Shown here: piece after piece, positions 10,193-19,762 of the stretch
Layout of the letters: each line of letters starts with the position of its first letter
How positions within the stretch are numbered: position 1 is the stretch's first letter
Source of the DNA: Thermaerobacillus caldiproteolyticus
GTDB lineage: Bacteria > Bacillota > Bacilli > Bacillales > Anoxybacillaceae
Direction: 5' to 3'
Length of the DNA stretch: 64,000 nucleotides
NCBI RefSeq assembly: GCF_013761245.1
Contig: NZ_JACDUT010000007.1
Coordinates: forward strand, 1 to 64,000
The notes under the pieces: model-generated
What the model was told of the DNA's origin: nothing
The model's database searches: none
What the model saw: only the letters and a program-made list of their open reading frames with translations
Position numbers and translations under genes: made by a program

Positions 10193-10262
10193 TCATCCCA
10201 TAAAGCGACACTGCTTTTTCCTGCTGCCGCAAGGGTAAAGATCATTTCGTCCTACTTTTCCC
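10193..10262 (-). pseudogene. SEC-C zinc-binding motif remnant
   Basis: The minus strand reads KVGRNDLYPCGSRKKQCRF then stop. This is the SEC-C motif seen at the end of SecA and many small proteins (usual form GRNDPCPCGSGKKYKNCC), with the first Cys changed to Tyr and the last Cys lost. No upstream frame is intact, so it is a fragment. Confidence 0.6.
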
Positions 10263-10419
10263 TTGTCTCCTCTTCTTGCTCTTGTATATCATACCTTTTT
10301 CTACAAAAAATCTCTCCTGTTTGACAGCATAGCTATTTTACTGCCGTCTACACAGAAGAGATCGCATCGGGAGTATTTATGACCATAAAATATCAGGAGA
10401 GTTAACGAACCGCACTGAG

Positions 10420-10755
10420 TTATTTTTGTTGTTGGTGATGACTCTGGTTAATTGCAAGGCTTTTCGGCTGTTCCGCTATTTCTTTGGAAAATTCCATAGT
10501 CGCTAAACTCGGTATTCTCATTCGTCGATTCATAAAGTTGTTTATGCCACTCATTGCACGCTGAATCGGTTTTGGCATCATATACTGAGTGCTGCGTCCT
10601 CTTCTCATGCTGAAAACGGCTGTCGCGGCAATTCCCAGGCCTAAACTTAATATAGTCCACATGGTATTGTTATTGCTTCGGCGTCCCGTCAAGCGCAACA
10701 ATTGGTTCCACATTCCTCTATTACGCCCAAAATTAAGTAGACGTAAACGATTCAT
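10420..10755 (-). CDS. Small basic membrane-associated protein (DUF3918-like?)
   Basis: 111 residues with a basic N-terminus, one hydrophobic segment at about 31-49 (MWTILSLGLGIAATAVFSM) and a basic, Met-rich middle. It ends with HHQQQK. GAGGAGTG precedes the ATG. The layout resembles the short DUF3918-type Bacillaceae proteins, but this assignment is tentative and no function is known. Confidence 0.6.
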   Translation of the reverse strand: MNRLRLLNFGRNRGMWNQLLRLTGRRSNNNTMWTILSLGLGIAATAVFSMRRGRSTQYMMPKPIQRAMSGINNFMNRRMRIPSLATMEFSKEIAEQPKSLAINQSHHQQQK

Positions 10756-11710
10756 GATTTTTACACTCCTCTTTTCGAATTTTCCTTGCGCTCGAAAAAA
10801 GAATGATTCTTTTCGAACACTTATTAATGTGCATTAGAGAAGCAAAATCATGCATGGAAAACACTTACTTAATGACGCCGCATATTCTGATTCCAATGAG
10901 AAATGTTAATAATTGAAGGCCATTACGATCAAAAAGCGAAGTTTTCCCCATATTTATGTCAATGTAAGAAAATTAAGGTTTTTGAACCTATTTTTATTTG
11001 AAGTGTCTTAATGAATATATAGCATTTGTTCACAGTATAAACTTAAAGTTTTCGTTTTCGTTGTTATATTTTTCTGACACCGCTAGGAATCGCAGAATCC
11101 AATTCCGTGAAACTCACTCTAACTGGATTATCATGGATTACAATCCATGCTCTTTGTTAAAAGGCATTCATCGCTTCTCTCAACAGCTGTATAGCCTCTG
11201 TTCGCTCAAGCTTATTCGTTTGCCATTTCCGTCATGTCAAAAACCGCTTTTTATAAAGTTTTACTTATAAGGATAATAATTTCAATATAAATAAAAACGC
11301 AAAAATTTTCCTGATTGCTTCCGATTTACAAAAATAGAGCGCAAAAAATCTTGACATAACAACGGCTTTTACGCTTGTCACTTTACAACAAGCTTTTTCT
11401 GTATTAAGAATACCGTATCAAATGCTTTTGTGTATTTAACTTTTCTAATTCATCCATCTAATGATTTATGCTCAAGTTCAAGAGCCATAAAACTTCATCC
11501 GGTACAAGAAAAGGGTAATTCAATTCCAAGCGTCTAGGAAGGGACGAAGCGAAATCGCGGGTAAAAGTTCGTATGATCGAGGACAGATACATATCTCTGT
11601 TTTGAGGCAATCCATTTTTATCCACTTCTAATCGCCCGTGATCTCCTACCTGTAATTAAAAGATCACGGACGTTAGAAGTAAGATAAGAGTATCTTATGG
11701 AAGTTTCATT
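10756..11710. other. Long intergenic region with hairpins near the chemoreceptor end
   Basis: I see no supportable gene in these ~950 bases. The right end holds two inverted repeats: 11624-11644 with 11661-11680 (about 20 bp, one mismatch and one bulge) and TAAGATA-agag-TATCTTA at 11680-11697. Both lie directly downstream of the chemoreceptor gene and could end or protect its transcript, although neither has a T-run. Confidence 0.5.
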
Positions 11711-13423
11711 TTATTTTGTTGTGATCTCACTTGTCTTAAATTGCTTAATCATATCTTGGAGGTTGTCAGCCAAGAGTTTTAGTTCTGAATTTTGCTGTTT
11801 TAAATAATCAATCGTATTGTTTTGTTGAACAGCAGAAGCAGAAATTTCTTGAACCGCGGCCACTCCTTGCTCTGAAATTGCCGCAATTTCTTGAATGGAT
11901 GTTAAAATTTCATCGGACGTTTGACGAATATCTTCTGTGCTTTCAGAAATCGTATCGATCCCTTTTGCCAATTTCTCTACTGATTCAAAGATGGAATTGA
12001 ACAATCGCCCATTATCTTCAACAATCTCAACACCTTTTACAATATCTTCAAAATCTTGTTGGTTCAGATTTAACACGATATTAGCCTGTTCATTGATTTC
12101 ACGTATCGCTTCAGATATTGTTTTGATGGATTCATCAGTTTGGCCGGCAAGCTTTTGAACTTCTTGGGCAACAACTGAAAATCCTTTACCTGCTTCTCCA
12201 GCACGAGCCGCTTCAATTGATGCATTTAAAGAAAGAAGATTGATTTGAGACGCAATGTCTTGGATAATTTTAATGATTTCATTAATATGTTCTAGTTTTT
12301 TCCCTAGATTAAATAAGTTCTCTTTACTTACCATGCCATTTTGTTTTATTTTGTTCATTTGTTCGGTAATCATTCGAACTTGGTCATTTCCTTTTTCAGC
12401 TTGCTGGCTAGTCTGATCGGTAAAGTTTTTAATCATCTTCGTTTGCTCATCTACGTTGGATATCGCTATTGACATTTCAGACATCATATTTGAAATTCGG
12501 TCAATATGATTAGCTCTTTCTTCGGCTCCTTTTGCCTCTTCATTTGTACTCATTGCAATCTGTTGAGAAGCTTGGGCTAATTCTTCAAAGGATTCCAAAA
12601 GAGTTTGGCCAGTATGATGAATCGTTTCGGATTTCTCTCTTACATGATCGATGATGCGACTTAAGTTTTTCCTCATTTCTTCAAAGCTATTTGCTAAAAT
12701 CCCTATCTCATCTTCCTGCTTGATATTCACCGATTGGCTAAGATCTCCAGTGGAAAAGACTTTTGCATATTGTACTAAACGATTAAGAGGTTTAGATATT
12801 CTATTTCCAACGAACAAAGCCAATAAGACTCCAATAACAACCATGACAGCTGTTAAAATAAGAGAAACAGTCAATATCCATTTTTCTAGTTGATCAATAA
12901 ATTTAGCGCTCATATCTATTCCAACGATGGCATCCGCACCATCTACAGGAATGAAAAATGATTTATGGACCCCCCATTTATCTCTATAAATGGAACTCAG
13001 CACAGGCTCTTGGTTTTCATATGATAATTTTTGATCATTTGTAAACGGAGACTCAACCATAAATTTATCACTGCCATTTAAAGCAACAATGACATCCTTA
13101 CCATTTTTTTTAGACAATACATATACGTATTCAATTCCTTTTTTGTTTTTAATAAATGAATCTAAATCCTGCTTCAGTTCCATCCCATATTTCTCTGGGG
13201 AGTCCATTGTATTCTTAATTAAATCAGGATCAATCGTCTCTGCCAATCTTCGTCCATTTTCTTTTAGCCGTTCATCAAACTGTGGAATAACGTGTTCCTG
13301 AATAATGTAACCTGATACATATCGAACAAATCCAAAAAGAATCAGTGAAAATACAAGAAATGGGAATAAAAAGCTAATGACTAATTGGGTTTTGATTGAT
13401 TTTTTCCAAGTTATATTTCTCAT
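11711..13423 (-). CDS. Methyl-accepting chemotaxis protein with Cache-like sensor
   Basis: 570 residues. One membrane segment lies near residues 14-34, an extracellular sensor at about 35-180 (resembling a single Cache domain, with [17 protein letters not shown]), a second membrane segment at about 183-205, then HAMP and the MCP signalling hairpin. The CheA/CheW contact tip is [21 protein letters not shown]. The ligand is unknown. It starts three bases after the stop of the ATP-grasp gene and shares its ribosome site region, so the two are almost certainly co-transcribed. Two hairpins follow it. Confidence 0.9.
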   Translation of the reverse strand: MRNITWKKSIKTQLVISFLFPFLVFSLILFGFVRYVSGYIIQEHVIPQFDERLKENGRRLAETIDPDLIKNTMDSPEKYGMELKQDLDSFIKNKKGIEYVYVLSKKNGKDVIVALNGSDKFMVESPFTNDQKLSYENQEPVLSSIYRDKWGVHKSFFIPVDGADAIVGIDMSAKFIDQLEKWILTVSLILTAVMVVIGVLLALFVGNRISKPLNRLVQYAKVFSTGDLSQSVNIKQEDEIGILANSFEEMRKNLSRIIDHVREKSETIHHTGQTLLESFEELAQASQQIAMSTNEEAKGAEERANHIDRISNMMSEMSIAISNVDEQTKMIKNFTDQTSQQAEKGNDQVRMITEQMNKIKQNGMVSKENLFNLGKKLEHINEIIKIIQDIASQINLLSLNASIEAARAGEAGKGFSVVAQEVQKLAGQTDESIKTISEAIREINEQANIVLNLNQQDFEDIVKGVEIVEDNGRLFNSIFESVEKLAKGIDTISESTEDIRQTSDEILTSIQEIAAISEQGVAAVQEISASAVQQNNTIDYLKQQNSELKLLADNLQDMIKQFKTSEITTK

Positions 13424-13426
13424 TCC

Positions 13427-14599
13427 TTACCTCTCCCTCGAATGTTCTATTTCCTTTAATGTAATAAATGGACGTAAATCCATTTGCAGTAATCGATAGA
13501 GCTCTTCCATCGTTTCGCTTTTGAAAAATACAATAGCAAATGTTCTATCATTTGTTGCTTGTATTTCTCTGTACTCTAAAATTTGTTGAAATTGCTTTTT
13601 AAACGACTGATGGTTAATAGATTGTATAAGATTTTGTGAAATATCCATTGGAATTTCTGCGCAGAGGAAACTATAGATACTTTGATCCATATTGTGAAGC
13701 ATCGCTTTCCAATCCGGGCTTGTACCATGAAAATAATGCTTATACACATTGCATCCGTAAGCATAAAATCCAAGATCTGTTGTTCCCGCTCCGGCAAATC
13801 TGAGCGGATTCATTTCAATAGGAATGATGGTATGATTACTTTTTCTCACTTCAAAGTGAATTGGAAAATTCTTCACTGGGATGATTTCTCTAAACTTATG
13901 CATAAAAGCCAATATGTCATCGTAAATTTCATTGATGACTTGTTTCGATGTATAGTAGATTCGATCCGACGTATCGTATTCGTCTTTAAACAAACGCTTA
14001 AAAATATTTAAAATCACAGGATTACCATCGTGATCGTAATAACTATCGACTGCATATTCTTCCCCGAATATCCACTTTTCGATTAAAATGCTCTCTCCGT
14101 TAATCACTTCCTCGTCATAAATGTTTTTCATAAGAAGCAGATCTGTATTTAATTTATGTAAGGTATCTTCCCACTCTGCTGCACTCTTTACTTTATAAAC
14201 TCCGATGCTGGAATATCCTTTGCTTGGTTTAATCACGACTGGAAAAGGAATATCCTCTACCGGAATTTTATAAAGCTCATCCCTGTTTACTATCTTATAA
14301 AAATAATCAGGGTACATAGTAGAAAGAATTTGACGGAACGTTCCTTTATCTTTTAGTTGCTGTGCCCAACGATTTTGAACACTATTAGGAACGTAAGATT
14401 CAAGCAATGCTAAACAGCTTTCTGAATTTGTCAATAACTTTTGATGTTCATTAATAAGAGGGAAAAACTCCTCAGCTTCCATTACCTGTAATGATTTTAA
14501 CATTTCAGAACGGTTACCTTGCTTGAAAACAGGTATATTAAGTTCTTGCAACGATTCGACTAGAATAGGGGAAATAATTTGATCATTGATGAGAATCAT
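13427..14599 (-). CDS. ATP-grasp domain protein, first gene of a chemoreceptor operon
   Basis: 390 residues, soluble. The central part has ATP-grasp features: PFPVVIKPSKGYSSIGVYKV (about 120-140, nucleotide-binding lysine and glycine-rich loop), LIEKWIFGEEYAVDSYYDHDG, and late FEVRKSN / IPIEMNPLRFAG with metal-binding Glu and Asn. ATP-grasp enzymes join a carboxylate to an amine or thiol through an acyl-phosphate; the substrates are not predictable here. It starts after GGAAGGTG and is followed at three bases by a chemoreceptor, an unusual pairing. Confidence 0.8.
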   Translation of the reverse strand: MILINDQIISPILVESLQELNIPVFKQGNRSEMLKSLQVMEAEEFFPLINEHQKLLTNSESCLALLESYVPNSVQNRWAQQLKDKGTFRQILSTMYPDYFYKIVNRDELYKIPVEDIPFPVVIKPSKGYSSIGVYKVKSAAEWEDTLHKLNTDLLLMKNIYDEEVINGESILIEKWIFGEEYAVDSYYDHDGNPVILNIFKRLFKDEYDTSDRIYYTSKQVINEIYDDILAFMHKFREIIPVKNFPIHFEVRKSNHTIIPIEMNPLRFAGAGTTDLGFYAYGCNVYKHYFHGTSPDWKAMLHNMDQSIYSFLCAEIPMDISQNLIQSINHQSFKKQFQQILEYREIQATNDRTFAIVFFKSETMEELYRLLQMDLRPFITLKEIEHSRER

Positions 14600-15691
14600 C
14601 TTGATGCACCTTCCTAAAGTAGAGATTGTGTTGCTTTATATAAAGATCGGAAATGTCTCATTATTGAGCTTGCGATAAACTGTCCAACTCTCCGCTAATC
14701 GCTCTAAATACATAAATAATCCATCCGACTATATGCCATCATGTGTTCCGAGCTAGCTTTTTGTAGGCAGAGGACGGCATCCTTTTGGGGATGGCGTCCA
14801 ATCACAAATTCACCAAAAGCTCCCCATCGTTTGTTCTGGATATATATAGAAAATACCTAATCTAGCTTCGGCTCAAATAAAACCCATCTTTGAAGCTCAC
14901 CACTCATGTCGGGAAAGTTGTGACATTATTCACTTCCTCTCATATTGTTTCGATGAACATCCCGACACTCTTTTTATCGCCCAAAATATGAGGAATTTTA
15001 ATATTTTAAGATGATGTTTTTGGCTTTTTTATAAAAATTCATCTTTTTGTTGAAAACAAAAGTCTCTATTTGTTTATATTTAATACTTTCTGAATAATGA
15101 CTATAATAAAAAACACGATCGTTAGTTCTTTTTTGTGTTACCATGAGCGCCAAGGATTCCCATTATCTCCTTGATTCATTCTCACATTAGACAGTCCTCC
15201 TGGTAATGAAATTAGCCTTCTACTAAAAAACGATAATAAGGTGATTCGCATAATCCTGAATAAACGTGTGAAAAAACTTAAAACGACAAAGAGGGGAAAT
15301 AGGTGGCTCAAAAAAGAGGTTGTCTCTTTTATATGGCACATCCTTCTATGAAAGAAATGAACAAAGTGCATCTATCATTGAATATGTTGATAAAAATTTG
15401 CATCAAACCATTGAGCCCTGTTTCTTTAATGACACAGTAAATATGATTCGTTTAGACATAGAGGAAATGGATTAGAATAAAAATCTTTACGAAAAAAGTT
15501 TTAGGTTCTCTAAATTTTTTCGTAAAAAATCAACACAATTATTTAATAAAGCCGAACAAAAAAGCAGGAACCCATTCAGTTCCCTGCTTAATTGTTCACA
15601 TTGCTCTTTTACTTTCAAGAAAGCGAACGGTTTAGTTTCCGTATCACCATATCTTAACTTCTACCGTCTGATCTTCTTCAAAGACGTTGCT
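14600..15691. other. Intergenic region with hairpins and short coding fragments
   Basis: No intact gene seen. There is a near-perfect 11-bp hairpin around 14768-14795 (GGACGGCATCC / GGATGGCGTCC) and a terminator-like hairpin at 15563-15588 (AGCAGGAAC / GTTCCCTGCT). A plus-strand fragment at 15341-15439 (ERNEQSASIIEYVDKNLHQT) looks protein-like but is short and broken; its origin is unknown. Confidence 0.35.
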
Positions 15692-15873
15692 CCAAACGCT
15701 TAAATTCATATTTCGTCAGTTCTTATTGTCCTGTTAAATTGTTATAAAAGACAACAACCGGAGCCCCAGACGGTTTATTAAATAAGGTTGCCGGTAACGA
15801 AAATGGAAAAACATCGGCTACATATCCCTTCCCCATGTTGAATAATGAAAAGTCGAAGCAGCATTAAGTTCAT
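15692..15873 (-). pseudogene. Decayed copy of the 81-aa hypothetical protein
   Basis: The minus strand reads MNLMLLRLFIIQHGEG, then FVTGNLI with a stop, then in another frame PSGAPVVVFYNNLTGQ, a stop, and LTKYEFKRLEQRL. This follows the intact protein at 7839-8084 (MNVMPIRLFTIQDGEG, CPVTGNLIYK, YNELTEAQ, LQKYGFKRLES). Two stops and one frameshift make it dead. It sits downstream of an intact ywnH, the mirror image of the other locus. Confidence 0.8.
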
Positions 15874-15948
15874 ACTTTCCTTTCTTTATTACGATTGTCC
15901 AACAACCTCTCGTTCTATGCTTCAAAATCAACGATGGTGAAAAAATCG

Positions 15949-16467
15949 TTAAATATTATCTTTTTTATGAGAATCAATTCTTTTTCCTAAAATGAGCAAA
16001 TCTCTTTCAATTCCGTCTAGCTCGGCGACACTCGGTAAATGCCCCCATTTCTCAAATCCAAAACGGGAAAATAGCTTCAAACTTGGTTCATTATGACCAA
16101 AAATAAATCCAAGCAATGTCTTAATACCTAATCTCGGACATTCCTCGATTGCTTTTTGCAATAAATAACGTCCAATCCCATGCCCTCTCCACCCTTCAGC
16201 GATATAAATGCTGATTTCAGCGGTATGTCTGTAAGCGGGTCTTCCGTAAAATGATTGAAAGCTTAGCCAAGCACACACCTTTCCGTCTGCTTCTACGACC
16301 CAAAGCGGTCGAGAATGGGGAGTATGTTCTAAAAACCACGGCTCTCTGCTTTCAACCGTGACAGGTTCTGTATCTGCCGTGACCATTCTTGACGGTATCG
16401 TTGAGTTATATATGTCTACAACTGCCTTTAAGTCCTCTCGTTTTGCATGTCTAATTGTCCATTCCAT
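15949..16467 (-). CDS. ywnH: GNAT N-acetyltransferase, YwnH/phosphinothricin acetyltransferase family
   Basis: 172 residues, a complete GNAT fold. It contains [37 protein letters not shown], the acetyl-CoA loop [12 protein letters not shown] and the C-terminal [20 protein letters not shown]. This matches B. subtilis YwnH and Pat enzymes, which acetylate phosphinothricin or methionine-sulfoximine-like amino acids. The real substrate is not shown. The ATG at 16467 is preferred over an upstream TTG because GGGAGTGG precedes it. A decayed paralogue lies at 8150-8510. Confidence 0.88.
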   Translation of the reverse strand: MEWTIRHAKREDLKAVVDIYNSTIPSRMVTADTEPVTVESREPWFLEHTPHSRPLWVVEADGKVCAWLSFQSFYGRPAYRHTAEISIYIAEGWRGHGIGRYLLQKAIEECPRLGIKTLLGFIFGHNEPSLKLFSRFGFEKWGHLPSVAELDGIERDLLILGKRIDSHKKDNI

Positions 16468-16591
16468 CTTCTCCACTCCCAAAATTTTAAGTATTATTGC
16501 CTTTTCTCTATAAATTAATATAGACGCTCATTGATGAAATACGAAGATATGTTTCGACAGCAGACAGCTCTGAAAACAAAGTTATGTTCCA

Positions 16592-16831
16592 TTATACAAA
16601 AGGTAATTCGTTATTCATATATATTTTTTTAAAAATAAGAAGATGGTAAATAAACTCCTCAAACGAAAGAACTTCAGCTGTTTCAAATGAATATACATCC
16701 AAAAAATGCGATAGAACATCAGGGGTAATATCATTGAATGCTTCCGATATCATTAACGGGTAGCGAATGTGCTGAAACAATGATGCATATCCGTAATCAT
16801 TAAAAATTTCTTCTGCTTGTTCAATATTCAT
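16592..16831 (-). CDS. Hypothetical protein (79 aa)
   Basis: A small acidic, probably helical protein (MNIEQAEEIFNDYGYASLF ... FEEFIYHLLIFKKIY) with a strong GGGAGGT ribosome site six bases before the ATG. I do not recognise the family. It lies between ywnH and the spore gene sspH on the same strand. Confidence 0.6.
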   Translation of the reverse strand: MNIEQAEEIFNDYGYASLFQHIRYPLMISEAFNDITPDVLSHFLDVYSFETAEVLSFEEFIYHLLIFKKIYMNNELPFV

Positions 16832-16885
16832 ACAATACCTCCCGTCAAGCAGTATAGGAAAAGTCTACAAAAATGAAACAAAACA

Positions 16886-16912
16886 TAAAAAACGCCCTGG
16901 CCAAGGCGTTTT
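16886..16912 (-). terminator. Terminator of sspH
   Basis: AAAACGCC pairs with GGCGTTTT around loop CTGGCCAA, with a T-run on the minus strand. It begins at the sspH stop codon. Confidence 0.8.
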
Positions 16913-17094
16913 TATGCTTCCTCTAGTTCTTCAACAGGGACTTCTCGTTTCTCATGAAGATGACCGTCGCGCATATGAACAGTAGCTGTACCATTTTTTT
17001 CGTCATAGCTATCAATCCATACTGATACACCATGATAATGAACCTGAATATCAGCCGGAGACGAAACAATTTGTTTGACGCGATTCATATCCAT
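16912..17094 (-). CDS. sspH: Small acid-soluble spore protein, H type
   Basis: 60 residues starting MDMNRVKQIVSSPADIQVHY and ending VPVEELEEA. The pattern (N-terminal R-x-K-x-I-x-S-S, one beta-rich core, C-terminal EVP..L.E) matches SspH, a minor spore protein made in the forespore under SigG-type control. A GGAGG-like site precedes the ATG and a terminator overlaps the stop. Confidence 0.85.
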   Translation of the reverse strand: MDMNRVKQIVSSPADIQVHYHGVSVWIDSYDEKNGTATVHMRDGHLHEKREVPVEELEEA

Positions 17095-17212
17095 AATTTA
17101 CAACCTCCTCACATCATTTATTTTTAGTTTTTGTTATTAAGGAAAATTTATGCAAAAAAAACGTACGATTGCGCACACTATAGTTAACAATAAACGATCG
17201 GGAGGGAAATCA

Positions 17213-18208
17213 ATGAAAAGCTGGAATTTGCTCATCTCTTATTTACGTCTTCCCGTCCTAATAAGAATTTTGCTTGTTGGCAGTACGATGATTCTGCTGT
17301 TTGGCACAGTCATTCATTTCGTAGAACCAAAAACATTTCATAATCTGTTTGATGGCATATGGTGGGCGATTGTGACAGCGGCAACAATCGGTTATGGAGA
17401 TATCGTACCAGAAACAACGGCAGGGAAAGTCGTCGCCATTCTCCTGATTTTATTAGGTACAGGATTTGTTTCGACGTATTTTGTTACATTGTCCGCTTCC
17501 GCCGTTGCTAAAGAAAATGCTTTCGTTCATGGCCATCTCCCTTATGCAAAAAAAGGGCATACGATCATCATTGGCTGGAATGAACGAGTACGTGAAGTAT
17601 TGAATCAATTCACCAAACTCGCCCCTTCCACCCAATATGTCATTATTGATGCCACATTAAACGAACTCCCAGTCTCTATGAAAAATGTCCATTTTGTTAA
17701 AGGAAACGCGACATATGACGCTGTGTTACATAAAGCAAATGTGGCAGGAGCGAAAACAGTATTAATTACCGCTGATCAACATAAAAACGAAACAGAGGCA
17801 GATATGAACTCGATTTTAACATTATTAGCGATTAAAGGACTGAACCCACACATTTATGCCATTATTGAAATTCTCACTGCGCAGCAAGTGAACAATGCGA
17901 AACGAGCCGGCGCAGATGAAGTGATTCAAACAAATTTACTGTCTAGTTTTACGATGATCAACAGCATTCAATCGCCAGGAATCTCTCAAACGATTGAAGA
18001 ATTATTACATCAACAAAAAGGGAGCAACTTACAGCTCATAGACGTTCCTGATGAAATGGTTGGAAATACATTTTCCCAAAGTAGCCAAGTGCTGTTACGT
18101 GAACAGATTCTTCTTATAGGGATTATCAGAGGAGAAGCGTCTTATATGAATCCTTCTCCCCATTTTATCATTGAAAAAAGTGACCGTCTGTTTGTTTTAA
18201 AGCCTTAA
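17213..18208 (+). CDS. yugO: Two-segment potassium channel with RCK/TrkA-N domain
   Basis: 331 residues. Two membrane helices flank a pore with the selectivity filter TIGYGD (residues 58-63). A cytoplasmic TrkA-N (RCK) domain follows, with HTIIIGWNERVREVL at about 115-130, and then a short C-terminal TrkA-C-like part. B. subtilis YugO is the potassium channel used in biofilm electrical signalling. The ATG at 17213 is chosen for GGGAGGG. Unlike B. subtilis, no mstX (mistic) gene accompanies it. It overlaps the convergent yugN end by four bases. Confidence 0.9.
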   Translation: MKSWNLLISYLRLPVLIRILLVGSTMILLFGTVIHFVEPKTFHNLFDGIWWAIVTAATIGYGDIVPETTAGKVVAILLILLGTGFVSTYFVTLSASAVAKENAFVHGHLPYAKKGHTIIIGWNERVREVLNQFTKLAPSTQYVIIDATLNELPVSMKNVHFVKGNATYDAVLHKANVAGAKTVLITADQHKNETEADMNSILTLLAIKGLNPHIYAIIEILTAQQVNNAKRAGADEVIQTNLLSSFTMINSIQSPGISQTIEELLHQQKGSNLQLIDVPDEMVGNTFSQSSQVLLREQILLIGIIRGEASYMNPSPHFIIEKSDRLFVLKP

Positions 18209-18609
18209 TCAAGTAATCGGCTTTCCAATTCTTTCACGAGCGCCTTGCCGACATTAATATATTTTTCTGGAAACTGCGCATCCGGGTCTTGCGGCTCGGA
18301 AAACTGATCGAAGGAAGCACCTAAATTGCCGACATGAACATTGTCATCTAAACCGACTTGATAGTTATGGGATAACAAATACGGACGACCGAGTTTCACG
18401 GTGGTTCCGTTTGAATCGAGTTGTCCATCAACCGCTTCGAACGGTACGCGCAAAAATTGGTAACCGACTTCATCATCGATTTTGTAGTCAAATGAACCGT
18501 GATCATAGTCCCAATTGCCACCGATTGTATAACCGAGTGGCTTGAGCTCTTGTTCCAATTTATATAATCGGAATGTTTGTCCCTCAAGACGAGAAGGAAT
18601 TTCAATCAT
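18205..18609 (-). CDS. yugN: YugN-like family protein
   Basis: 134 residues, soluble, starting MIEIPSRLEGQTFRLYKLE and containing GGNWDYDHGSFDYKID and VHVGNLGASFDQFSEPQDPDA, the pattern of the YugN family (function unknown). A good AAGGAGG lies before the ATG. In B. subtilis this gene neighbours pgi; here pgi is 16.7 kb away because an accessory block is inserted between them. Confidence 0.85.
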   Translation of the reverse strand: MIEIPSRLEGQTFRLYKLEQELKPLGYTIGGNWDYDHGSFDYKIDDEVGYQFLRVPFEAVDGQLDSNGTTVKLGRPYLLSHNYQVGLDDNVHVGNLGASFDQFSEPQDPDAQFPEKYINVGKALVKELESRLLD

Positions 18610-18663
18610 GTTGACAACCTCCTTTTTATGTAGATTTCCCCAATCGCGAATATATTACTTATA

Positions 18664-18693
18664 CAAAAACGGGCTTTCCTATAGGCAAGCCCC
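18664..18693 (-). terminator. Terminator next to the displaced pgi tail
   Basis: On the minus strand a GC-rich hairpin (CGGGGCTTGCC / GGAAAGCCCG) is followed by TTTTTG. It starts a few bases after the stop codon of the decayed pgi tail, so it is probably the original pgi terminator. Confidence 0.75.
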
Positions 18694-18699
18694 GCTGCT

Positions 18700-18790
18700 T
18701 ATTTCAAACGTTTTTCAAATTCCGCTTTTTCTCTTCATACTATGCTCTGTCGAGAAGTGTAAGCATGTTGACTTTGTCTGTTTCAGCTCC
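18700..18790 (-). repeat. Displaced, decayed pgi 3' end (attL-like)
   Basis: The last ~90 bases of pgi are repeated here in the same orientation as the intact gene at 35280. The first 42 alignment columns (from TTATTTCAA to CTCTTCATA) have 37 identities, and the block CATGTTGACTTTGT is also shared. Translation gives DKVNMLTLLDRA, a stop, YEEK, a frameshift and AEFEKRLK, against [26 protein letters not shown] in Pgi. Together with the intact end at 35280 it forms direct repeats around the accessory block. The rest of 18791-19179 is empty of genes. Confidence 0.8.
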
Positions 18791-19179
18791 ATTAAATTTT
18801 ATAAAGCATTGATTTTAAAGCTTTTGTAAAATATTAGATACGTCGTTAAAACGTGGTCAAGAAGACAGGTATGTTACTCCGCTTTTTTATGCTTTCTTCT
18901 CCTTCCAAAATCCTGTTTGCACAGCACTTCATATAGGAACACCATAATTCCTGCAACCTTTCAAGCGATTCTGCTATTTAATACATAAAGGTCCCCTCGA
19001 ATGCTTCATCTCGAATTATGAGACCGAAAAATGGCTGATTTCGTTATTTATTTCGGGTTACAAATAAAAACCGATCCGGTTATTCAGAAAACGGCTTGGA
19101 GGATTATTCATACCGATTAAGCTATAAAAAATATAATCATTCTATCATTGCTTGCCTTATATTCTTTTTAATTTCGTAA

Positions 19180-19209
19180 TTGACAGAAGATGTTTTTCTT
19201 TGATACAAT
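19180..19209 (+). promoter_or_regulatory. Promoter of the fluoride operon
   Basis: -35 TTGACA (19180-19185) and -10 TACAAT (19204-19209), spacer 18 bases, just upstream of the riboswitch. Confidence 0.7.
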
Positions 19210-19215
19210 CCCTGA

Positions 19216-19309
19216 TATAACTGAACAGGCGATGGAGTTCGCCGTAATTGCCTTTGAGCTGATGACTCCTACCAGTAAAGAAGATCACTACTGGTAGGAG
19301 TCTTTTTTT
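19216..19309 (+). promoter_or_regulatory. Fluoride (crcB) riboswitch with intrinsic terminator
   Basis: The conserved core is present: GGCGATGGAGTTCGCC (19229-19244), then TGCC and GCTGATGACTCCTAC. The 3' part of the aptamer overlaps the 5' arm of a 13-bp terminator, ACTCCTACCAGTA (19265-19277) with TACTGGTAGGAGT (19289-19301), followed by CTTTTTTT. This is the standard ON switch: fluoride binding stabilises the aptamer and prevents the terminator, allowing crcB expression. Confidence 0.93.
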
Positions 19310-19336
19310 GCACAAACTATTGGAGAGGTGAAAAAT

Positions 19337-19762
19337 ATGGTATATGTTGTTGTCGGTATAGCCGGGATTTTGGGCGCTCTTTCACGTTATTATTTAGGAC
19401 TATTCATTGATACATGGTGGCATCATATCTTCCCACTTGCTACACTGTCCATTAATCTAATCGGTTGTTTTCTTCTTAGTTGGCTCACTATGTACGTATC
19501 ACGATTAAATATCCTTCATCCTTATCTTGTTACAGGAATAGGCACAGGTTTCATCGGTTCGTTTACGACTTTCTCCACATTCAGTGTAGAAACTGTAAGA
19601 CTGATCCAGCACGCACAATGGAGTATGGCCTTACTATATGTACTAAGCAGTTTATGGGGAGGTCTTTTTATGTCTTGGCTTGGTTTCCAGATAGGCAATA
19701 TCCTTTTTATAAGACGGACACAAAAACGGCTTTCTTTAGAATCTTCAGGAGGGAAAAAGTGA
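19337..19762 (+). CDS. crcB1: Fluoride channel subunit CrcB/FluC, first copy
   Basis: 141 residues, four membrane helices. Family blocks are [21 protein letters not shown] and [16 protein letters not shown], the last carrying the Phe-box and Thr/Ser track of fluoride channels. The ATG at 19337 is used because GGAGAGG lies at 19322-19328; a GTG at 19328 would sit inside that site. It follows the fluoride riboswitch and its stop overlaps the next start by one base (TGATG), so the two subunits are translationally coupled. Confidence 0.93.
   Translation: MVYVVVGIAGILGALSRYYLGLFIDTWWHHIFPLATLSINLIGCFLLSWLTMYVSRLNILHPYLVTGIGTGFIGSFTTFSTFSVETVRLIQHAQWSMALLYVLSSLWGGLFMSWLGFQIGNILFIRRTQKRLSLESSGGKK

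Noticed and set aside
15341-15475. Short plus-strand gene with IIEYVDKNLHQT
   Set aside because: On careful reading the frame stops at 15439; similarity to AraC-type regulators was too short to support.
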